The position numbers and the translations under genes were made by a program. From contig CBHWDO010000017.1 in the NCBI GenBank assembly GCA_966112615.1, positions 1 to 64,000 of the forward strand: DNA of 64,000 bases. The letters run 5' to 3'. The notes under the pieces were generated by a model. That model did not search any database. It was not told the DNA's origin and saw only the letters and a list, made by a program, of their open reading frames with translations. Source of the stretch: Flavitalea sp966112615. GTDB taxonomy: Bacteria; Bacteroidota; Bacteroidia; Chitinophagales; Chitinophagaceae. Position 1 is the first letter of the stretch. Each line of letters begins with the position of its first letter. Below are positions 57,721 to 64,000 of this stretch, one piece after another.

Positions 57721-60700
57721 ATGCCTTCAAAACTAACGGTTATCCGGTGGTGGCTTACCGGTTGTTTGCTATTCTTTGCCACAATTGCCTTTGCGCAGCG
57801 CTCGGTTTCCGGAAAGGTGACCAGCGATGCCGACAAGCAGCCAATTTTTGGGGCTACGGTTTCGGTGAAAGGAACCAATGTAGCGACCCAGACCAATGCA
57901 GAGGGAAACTTTACGCTGCAGGTACCTAACGACAGAAACACATTGGTTGTCTCTTTCGTTGGTTTCGAAAGCATTGAAGTGCCCGTTACCGGTGGAACTG
58001 TAAACGTTTCCATGAAGGAGCGTACCACAACCCTGACTGATGTGGTAGTGACCGGTTATTCTTCTCAGGCTAAAAAAGACATTACCGGTTCGGTTGCCGT
58101 TGTGAAAACGGAAGACCTGAAGTCAGTTCCTGCGTCAAATGCTGAATCTCAGTTGCAGGGTCGTGCTTCGGGTGTAACTGTTACCACTTCTAACCAGCCA
58201 GGTGATGGAGCTCAGGTTAGGATCAGAGGTTTCGGTTCATTTACTGACAACAATCCATTATTTATCATCGATGGAGTTCCAACTGGAGGTCTGGGAGGCT
58301 TGAACCCTAACGACATTGAGTCCATGCAGGTATTGAAAGATGCCGCTGCTGCTTCAATTTATGGATCAAGGGCTTCTAGTGGCGTTGTTATTGTTACTAC
58401 CAAAAAAGGTAAAGCAGGTGCGGCCAAAGTAACTTATAACATGTACTATGGTAAGCAGGATCCAGGAAAAGGATGGACTAACCTGTTGAATACCAATGAA
58501 CAGGCTCAACTTACCTGGTTGGCTCTCAGAAATGCAGGTCAGGTTGATCCGGTTACAGGTAACCCTACTTCTCCTCAGTATGGAAATGGTGCAAATCCAG
58601 TAATTCCGGATTACATCCTTCCAGGTGGAAAGTTTGAAGGCGATCCTTTGGTTGATCCTTCAAAATATTTCCTTACTCCAAATGATAACTACCTTATTGT
58701 TAAAGCTAACAAGCAGGGTACGAACTGGTACAAGGAACTGACACAGGTTGCTCCGATCATGAACCATAACATCTCTATGAGTGGTGGTGCAGACAAGAGC
58801 AGGTATATGTTCAGTTTTGACTATTTTGATCAGAAGGGTATCATTATCGAGAATTTCTATAAGCGTTATACAGCGCGCTTGAACACAGAATTCAACATTA
58901 AGAAAAATATCAGGATCGGTGAAAACCTCCAGGTTCTTGTTGCTCAGAATAACAGAGCAGGAAACAACGGGGAAGGAACTGAGATCGGTATGGCTTATCG
59001 TAACCAGCCAATCATTCCTGTTTATGATATAGCAGGAAATTTCGCAGGTACAAAAGGACCTCAGTTGGGTAATGCTTCTAACCCTGTTGCTACCCGTATG
59101 AGGGCAAAAGATAACAGGGGTAATGATTTCCAGATCTTTGGTAATATGTATGCTGAAGTTGATTTCCTGAAACACTTGACTGCAAGAACAAGTTTCGGTG
59201 GAAACATCAACCAGTATGATTATAATACCTACGATTTCAAAACATACGAGCGTTCTGAAAACAATACCGGTAACTCTTATTATGAAGAATTTGGCAGGAA
59301 CCGTTCATGGACCTGGACCAATACTCTTCAATATAAAAACACCTTCGCAGACAAGCATGACCTGACTGTTCTTGCAGGTACTGAAGCTGTTGAAAGCTGG
59401 GGTAGGGTTATTGGTGCAAGCAGAACCGATTATTTCGTAGATATTCCTGATTTCCGTTCACTGAACACTGGTGGTGGAGGTCAAAGGAACAGTGGTGCTC
59501 CGTTCACCCCAAGATCTCTGTTCTCCATCTTTGGAAAAGTAGATTATGCTTACAATAATAAGTACCTGGTAAGTGCTACATTCAGAAGGGATGGATCTTC
59601 TGTATTCGGTCCTAACTTCCGTTATGGTAACTTCCCTGCGGTTTCATTGGGATGGAGAATTTCAGAAGAAGACTTCATGAAGAATATTAAGTGGCTGAAC
59701 GATATGAAAATTCGTGGTAGCTACGGTGAAATGGGTAACCAGAATGCGGTTCCTGGTGGAAACGCCTTTACCCAGTTTGCCGGTGGTCTGGGATCTTCTT
59801 ACTATGATATCAATGGTACATCTACCGGACTTGTTCAAGGTTTTGAATCAGTTTTCGTGGGTAACCCTAATGGTAAGTGGGAAACCAACAAAACTACCAA
59901 CATCGGTATAGATGCAACTTTATTTGGTGGCAAAACCGAAGTGATAATTGAATGGTATCGCAAGGAAACAGCGGATCTTCTTTATAGATTACCAGGTTTA
60001 TCAAGTGGTGGTGCTGCAGTGTCTGCAAACCCAGCTGCTTATAATGTTGGTAGCATGCGTAATACCGGTATTGACCTCCTCATCAACCAGCGTGCAAATC
60101 TCGGTGGTAGAAATGGAGTTAAGCTGGATGCGACATTCACTTTCACCACTTATAATAACGAAATCACCAAGATCGCAGATGGTATTCCATTCTTCGATTA
60201 TAACAATGGTGAATCAGGACGTGTTGGTGGTGTATTCGTAAGAAACCAGGTTGGAAATCCTGTAGCTTCTTTCTATGGTTATAAAGTAGTTGGACTCTTC
60301 CAGAGCGCTGAAGATGTAACCAAGTCGCCAACCCAGGATGGAGCTGGCCCAGGCCGTTTCAAATACCAGGATACAGATGGTGATGGAGCAATTACTCCGG
60401 CTGACAGGGTATTCTTTGGTGATCCTAACCCTGATTTCACAGCAGGTTTGAATCTTAATTTCTCTTATAAGAATTGGGATCTCTCAACTTTCTTCTACAC
60501 TGTACAAGGAAAAGATGTTATTAACTACGTGAAGTGGTGGACTGACTTCTTCCCTTCATTCCAGGGTGGAAAGAGCAAGGCTGCATTGTATGAATCATGG
60601 TTACCTAACCGCACCAATACAAATGTTCCAATTGCAGAGAATATTTCAAACTTCAGTAATAACAACGCGCCGAACTCTTACTTCATGGAAGATGGTTCAT

Positions 60701-60930
60701 ATATCAGGATGAAGAACCTGACATTGGGTTATACATTACCTGAAAGCATTACCAGCAGAGTGAAGATTGATCGTTTGAGGATCTATGCACAGGCAACCAA
60801 TCTGTTCACTATTACGAAATATTCTGGACTTGATCCAGAGATCGGTGGTGACGACCGTGGTTTTGGTTTTGATGCAGGTGTGTATCCAACTGTTAAACAG
60901 TATTTGATTGGTGTGAACCTGAATTTTTAA
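57721..60930 (+). CDS. SusC/RagA-family TonB-dependent outer-membrane transporter
   Basis: The 1069-residue protein imports large nutrients such as glycans or peptides with its SusD partner. It has a signal peptide ending AFAQ25, a CarboxypepD_reg-like domain (about 27-100), a TonB-box-like TDVVVTGYSS and a plug domain with RIRGFGSFTDNNPLFIIDGVP. The long barrel contains a calcium-like DTDGDGAITPADR segment near residue 885. The length and architecture are normal for SusC proteins. It is followed by the SusD gene after 26 bases. No glycoside hydrolase is in the window, so the substrate cannot be deduced. Confidence 0.95.
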   Translation: MPSKLTVIRWWLTGCLLFFATIAFAQRSVSGKVTSDADKQPIFGATVSVKGTNVATQTNAEGNFTLQVPNDRNTLVVSFVGFESIEVPVTGGTVNVSMKERTTTLTDVVVTGYSSQAKKDITGSVAVVKTEDLKSVPASNAESQLQGRASGVTVTTSNQPGDGAQVRIRGFGSFTDNNPLFIIDGVPTGGLGGLNPNDIESMQVLKDAAAASIYGSRASSGVVIVTTKKGKAGAAKVTYNMYYGKQDPGKGWTNLLNTNEQAQLTWLALRNAGQVDPVTGNPTSPQYGNGANPVIPDYILPGGKFEGDPLVDPSKYFLTPNDNYLIVKANKQGTNWYKELTQVAPIMNHNISMSGGADKSRYMFSFDYFDQKGIIIENFYKRYTARLNTEFNIKKNIRIGENLQVLVAQNNRAGNNGEGTEIGMAYRNQPIIPVYDIAGNFAGTKGPQLGNASNPVATRMRAKDNRGNDFQIFGNMYAEVDFLKHLTARTSFGGNINQYDYNTYDFKTYERSENNTGNSYYEEFGRNRSWTWTNTLQYKNTFADKHDLTVLAGTEAVESWGRVIGASRTDYFVDIPDFRSLNTGGGGQRNSGAPFTPRSLFSIFGKVDYAYNNKYLVSATFRRDGSSVFGPNFRYGNFPAVSLGWRISEEDFMKNIKWLNDMKIRGSYGEMGNQNAVPGGNAFTQFAGGLGSSYYDINGTSTGLVQGFESVFVGNPNGKWETNKTTNIGIDATLFGGKTEVIIEWYRKETADLLYRLPGLSSGGAAVSANPAAYNVGSMRNTGIDLLINQRANLGGRNGVKLDATFTFTTYNNEITKIADGIPFFDYNNGESGRVGGVFVRNQVGNPVASFYGYKVVGLFQSAEDVTKSPTQDGAGPGRFKYQDTDGDGAITPADRVFFGDPNPDFTAGLNLNFSYKNWDLSTFFYTVQGKDVINYVKWWTDFFPSFQGGKSKAALYESWLPNRTNTNVPIAENISNFSNNNAPNSYFMEDGSYIRMKNLTLGYTLPESITSRVKIDRLRIYAQATNLFTITKYSGLDPEIGGDDRGFGFDAGVYPTVKQYLIGVNLNF

Positions 60931-60956
60931 ATTAGTAAGAACTATAATATTACTGT

Positions 60957-62714
60957 ATGAAAAAATATATTTATTCCATTTCGGTTCTTGCACTGATCGG
61001 GGTTATCACTTATTCCTGTAGCAAGAGCTTCTTAGAGAAAACGCCGAAAGGGGTATTGGATGAAAATGCCCTTGCTAATCAGCGTGGTGTAGAGGCCCTC
61101 CTCATTGGAGCTTATTCCCTGCTTGATGGTACTCAAAGAGGTGCTGTAACCATCGGTGGATGGGAAAGTGCAGGATCAAACTGGGTATATGGAAGTGTTG
61201 TTGGGGGCGACGCGCACAAAGGTTCTGATGCCGGTGACCAGCCAGCGATCAACCCAATGGAGCGTTTTGAACACAATGCTACTAACCCTTACTTTGATAT
61301 TAAGTGGGCAGTTTGCTATGAAGCAATCACACGTTGTAACTCTGTTCTTCGTGTAATGGCTAAAGCCACGGATATCAGTGCAGATGATCAAAAGAGAATT
61401 TCTGGTGAAGCACGTTTCCTTCGCGCTCATTACTACTTTGAATTGAAGCGCATGTTCAATAAAGTACCTTGGATCACTGAAGAAAGTGAGTCTTTCAATC
61501 TTCCAAATGATACCGATATCTGGCCAAACATCACTGCAGATATGCAGTATGCTTATGATAACCTGACCGGTACCATGAATGCAAAAGGCCGCGCTAACAA
61601 ATGGGCAGCTGCTGCATACCTTGGCAAGATCTATCTCTATCAGAAAGACTGGACCAATGCACAAAAATACCTTGACGAAACATATCGCCTGGGTACAAAT
61701 GCACAGGGACAGAAATATGCACTGCTCGCTAGATACCAGGACAACTTCAATGCTGAAACCAAGAACAGTACCGAATCAGTATTTGCTATCCAGTATTCAG
61801 TGAATGATGGAGCTCCTGATGCAGGTAATGGTGGATGGGGTGATGTATTGAACTTCCCTTATCTCTCCGGTGGTTCTCCGGGCGGTTGTTGTGGATTCTT
61901 CCAGCCTTCACAGGACCTGGTGAATTCCTTCCAGGTGGAAGCAAGCGGTCTGCCTGATATCGACAACTACAACAAAACAGAACTGAAAAATGATTTCGGT
62001 TTAGAAGTTGGTGATCCATTTACCGTTGATCCAGATCCTGTAGATCCTCGTTTAGACTGGACAGTTGGTCGTCGTGGTATTCCTTACCTTGACTGGGGTC
62101 CAATGCTTGGAAAAACCTGGATCCGTGATCAGTCATATTCTGGTCCATATGTTTCCATCAAGAATACTTATTACAAATCCCAACAGGGTGTTTTGACTGA
62201 TAAGTCATTCTGGACTTCAGGTGTAACTGCCAACAACTACACCATCATCCGTTTCGCTGATGTGATCCTGATGCTTGCAGAAGCGGAAGCACAACTGGGC
62301 AACCTCCAAAGAGCAACTGACCTGGTAAATGAAGTAAGAAACCGTGCTAAGAATCCTGCAAGCAGGGTTCCTGGTTCTCCAGCTACTTACAAAGTTGAAC
62401 CTTATGCTGCAACATTTGCAAGCAAGGAAGATGCTTTGAAAAAGATCTACTTCGAAAGAAAGATCGAATTAGGAATGGAAGGTCATCGTTTCTTTGACCT
62501 TGTTCGTTGGGGTATTGCAGAAACTGAACTTAATAAGTATCTCAAATATGTTAGCGGTGATGACCCAGCTCATCCGGTTAACAATAAGCGTCTCTACCTG
62601 AGAGGTGCGAAGTTCACTCCTAATAAGAATGAATACTTCCCTATCCCTCAGCGCCAGATCGACTTGAGTGCTGGTGGTGGTACTGCTACTCTGGTTCAAA
62701 ACCCAGGATACTAA
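60957..62714 (+). CDS. SusD/RagB-family nutrient-binding lipoprotein
   Basis: The 585-residue lipoprotein has a lipobox TYSC with Cys21 as acylation site and the usual FLEKTPKGVLDENAL start. A tetratricopeptide-like helical core (ARFLRAHYYFELKRMF, AAAAYLGKIYLYQKDW) and the C-terminal SusD motif IYFERKIELGMEGHRFFDLVRWG are present. It forms the lid of the SusC pore on the cell surface. A rho-independent terminator follows, so the SusC/SusD pair is a closed transcription unit. Confidence 0.95.
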   Translation: MKKYIYSISVLALIGVITYSCSKSFLEKTPKGVLDENALANQRGVEALLIGAYSLLDGTQRGAVTIGGWESAGSNWVYGSVVGGDAHKGSDAGDQPAINPMERFEHNATNPYFDIKWAVCYEAITRCNSVLRVMAKATDISADDQKRISGEARFLRAHYYFELKRMFNKVPWITEESESFNLPNDTDIWPNITADMQYAYDNLTGTMNAKGRANKWAAAAYLGKIYLYQKDWTNAQKYLDETYRLGTNAQGQKYALLARYQDNFNAETKNSTESVFAIQYSVNDGAPDAGNGGWGDVLNFPYLSGGSPGGCCGFFQPSQDLVNSFQVEASGLPDIDNYNKTELKNDFGLEVGDPFTVDPDPVDPRLDWTVGRRGIPYLDWGPMLGKTWIRDQSYSGPYVSIKNTYYKSQQGVLTDKSFWTSGVTANNYTIIRFADVILMLAEAEAQLGNLQRATDLVNEVRNRAKNPASRVPGSPATYKVEPYAATFASKEDALKKIYFERKIELGMEGHRFFDLVRWGIAETELNKYLKYVSGDDPAHPVNNKRLYLRGAKFTPNKNEYFPIPQRQIDLSAGGGTATLVQNPGY

Positions 62715-62737
62715 TAGCAATTAGAATTAATAAAAAT

Positions 62738-62769
62738 GAGGCAGAGCTTGTTCTCTGCCTCTTTTTTTT
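62738..62769 (+). terminator. Intrinsic terminator after the SusD gene
   Basis: A perfect 9-bp stem (GAGGCAGAG with CTCTGCCTC) around a CTTGTT loop is followed by eight T. It starts 24 bases after the SusD stop codon. Confidence 0.92.
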
Positions 62770-62809
62770 GTGTATATTGACTCAATAACCTCGATCCAAA
62801 ATATAGTTC

Positions 62810-64000
62810 ATGATCTCTCTTAGATTGCCTGCAGTATTGGTGTTGTCTGTACTCTTATTCAGTTGCTCGGAAAACAAACTCTTTGAGCGGATTTCTTCAT
62901 CTCATTCCGGCATTACATTTAATAACAGGATCATTGAAACAGATTCGATCAATATACTCGACAAATCAAATGTGTATAATGGAGGCGGAGTAGGCATTGG
63001 TGATTTTAATAATGATGGTCTCCAGGATATTTACTTTACGGGCAATTCAGTTTCCAATAAACTCTACATCAATAAGGGAGATTTGAAATTTGAAGATATT
63101 ACATCCAACGCCGGTGTTGATGGAGTTGGGAGATGGAGCAGGGGAGTAGCCGTGGTTGATATCAACGGTGATGGCCTGCTTGATTTGTATGTTTGCGGAT
63201 CTATTCATGATGATCCAAATCTTCGAAAAAATCTACTATACATTAACCAGGGGATTAAAAATAATATTCCTGTCTTTAAAGATATGGCGCAGGAATATGG
63301 CCTGGATGATACAACTCATTCAACCATGGCCTCTTTCTTTGATTATGATAACGATGGCGACCTGGATGTTTTCATTGCTGTGAATCATATCATTGATACA
63401 GATTTTCCAAATCGTTTTCGTCCACGCAATCTTCATGGTGAACATCCTTCTACAGGAAGATTGTACAGGAATGATTTTGATTCATCTCTAAAGCATGCAC
63501 GGTTTAGCGATGTGTCTGCAATGGCCGGAACCACTATCGAGGGATATAGTCATGCTGTTTCTATTACAGACATCAATATGGATGGATGGAAAGATATCTA
63601 TATCACCAATGATTATCTCTCCAACAATATTCTATACATCAATAATAAGAACGGAACTTTTACTGATAGAATAACTTCTTACCTGAAACATACTTCTGCC
63701 AATGCAATGGGCTGTGATATCAATGATATCAATAATGATGGATACAATGATATCATAGAACTTGATATGAATCCTGAAGACAATTACAGGAAGAAGATGA
63801 TGCTGAATGCAAACAGTTATCAAACCTATCAGAACAGTGACTACTTCAATTATCAATACCAATATGTAAGAAATACTTTACAACTTAACCAGGGTCCAAC
63901 CGGTAGAACCGGCGATTCTGTTGATTATGTTTTTAGTGATATTGCTTTCTATGCAGGAGTTGCCGAAACTGACTGGAGCTGGACTCCGATGGTGGCCGAC
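62810..64000 (+). CDS. FG-GAP/VCBS-repeat lipoprotein (UnbV-like), 3' end cut by window
   Basis: The frame is open from ATG 62810 to the window end (397 codons, incomplete). The N-terminus is a lipoprotein signal with lipobox LFSC (Cys19). Repeated calcium-binding-like segments follow: GIGDFNNDGLQDIYF, VVDINGDGLLDLYV, FFDYDNDGDLDVFI, ITDINMDGWKDIYI and DINDINNDGYNDII. Together they mark a beta-propeller of FG-GAP/VCBS repeats. In Bacteroidota such proteins, often about 1100 residues with a C-terminal ASPIC/UnbV domain, are commonly found next to SusC/SusD pairs. A role in binding or processing the imported substrate is inferred only from this context. Confidence 0.85.
   Translation, partial: MISLRLPAVLVLSVLLFSCSENKLFERISSSHSGITFNNRIIETDSINILDKSNVYNGGGVGIGDFNNDGLQDIYFTGNSVSNKLYINKGDLKFEDITSNAGVDGVGRWSRGVAVVDINGDGLLDLYVCGSIHDDPNLRKNLLYINQGIKNNIPVFKDMAQEYGLDDTTHSTMASFFDYDNDGDLDVFIAVNHIIDTDFPNRFRPRNLHGEHPSTGRLYRNDFDSSLKHARFSDVSAMAGTTIEGYSHAVSITDINMDGWKDIYITNDYLSNNILYINNKNGTFTDRITSYLKHTSANAMGCDINDINNDGYNDIIELDMNPEDNYRKKMMLNANSYQTYQNSDYFNYQYQYVRNTLQLNQGPTGRTGDSVDYVFSDIAFYAGVAETDWSWTPMVAD

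Noticed and set aside
63156..63862. Short open frames near the right edge
   Set aside because: They are out-of-frame readings of the FG-GAP lipoprotein gene that is open from 62810 to the window end.

Overview
The window comes from a Bacteroidota chromosome, most likely a member of the Chitinophagaceae/Sphingobacteriales side of the phylum. The evidence is type IX secretion (T9SS) C-terminal sorting domains of both type A and type B, a PorP/SprF-type partner protein, a SusC/SusD pair, TAnnTTTG-like promoter boxes, AT-leaning composition and many short same-strand operons. It is normal chromosomal DNA. I saw no rRNA, tRNA, CRISPR array, phage or transposase.

Layout. 222-5267 is a giant secreted alpha/beta-hydrolase. 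It is followed by a sugar isomerase/epimerase-like TIM-barrel protein (5334-6248) and three glycosyltransferases of GT4 and GT9 type (6470-9820). 9823-14999 holds a small lipoprotein, a PorP/SprF protein and its probable type-B T9SS cargo with PKD domains. recG (15081-17195) appears to lack an ATG start. It is followed by a GT-C-like membrane protein (17238-18860).

18978-22526 is a tightly coupled four-gene operon that matches a polyprenyl-phosphoryl-arabinose (DPA) pathway: a UbiA-type phosphoribosyltransferase, a DprE1-like oxidase, a DprE2-like reductase and a HAD phosphatase. The DprE1-like protein has Ala at the position of the benzothiazinone-target Cys of the mycobacterial enzyme.

22565-32539 is an array of four paralogous secreted esterase-like genes, each followed by 1 to 10 PKD/K319L-type beta domains. 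32632-37760 is an exopolysaccharide locus with three GT2 enzymes, an initiating sugar transferase with a receiver-like N-terminus, and a stand-alone receiver protein. 38004-44525 is a second giant hydrolase, a paralogue of the first gene. Two acyltransferase-3 proteins and a multi-pass membrane protein follow (44597-48505).

48529-49093 is a frameshifted outer-membrane beta-barrel gene. 49090-55368 carries housekeeping genes: a LOG-family protein, a sodium/solute symporter, an O-methyltransferase, a LysM glucosaminidase, hpt and a VWA protein. dnaJ and grpE (55440-57175) are flanked on both sides by unusual inverted arrays of an 8-bp repeat. 57721-64000 is a SusC/SusD pair followed by an FG-GAP/UnbV-like lipoprotein cut by the window edge.

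How the genes fit together. Much of the window concerns the cell surface: building glycans (GT4, GT9, GT2, sugar transferase, arabinose donor), decorating them (acyltransferases), and secreting large modular hydrolases and adhesin-like proteins by T9SS. The six related hydrolases surround the exopolysaccharide locus, which suggests, but does not prove, that they act on esterified glycans or polyesters outside the cell.
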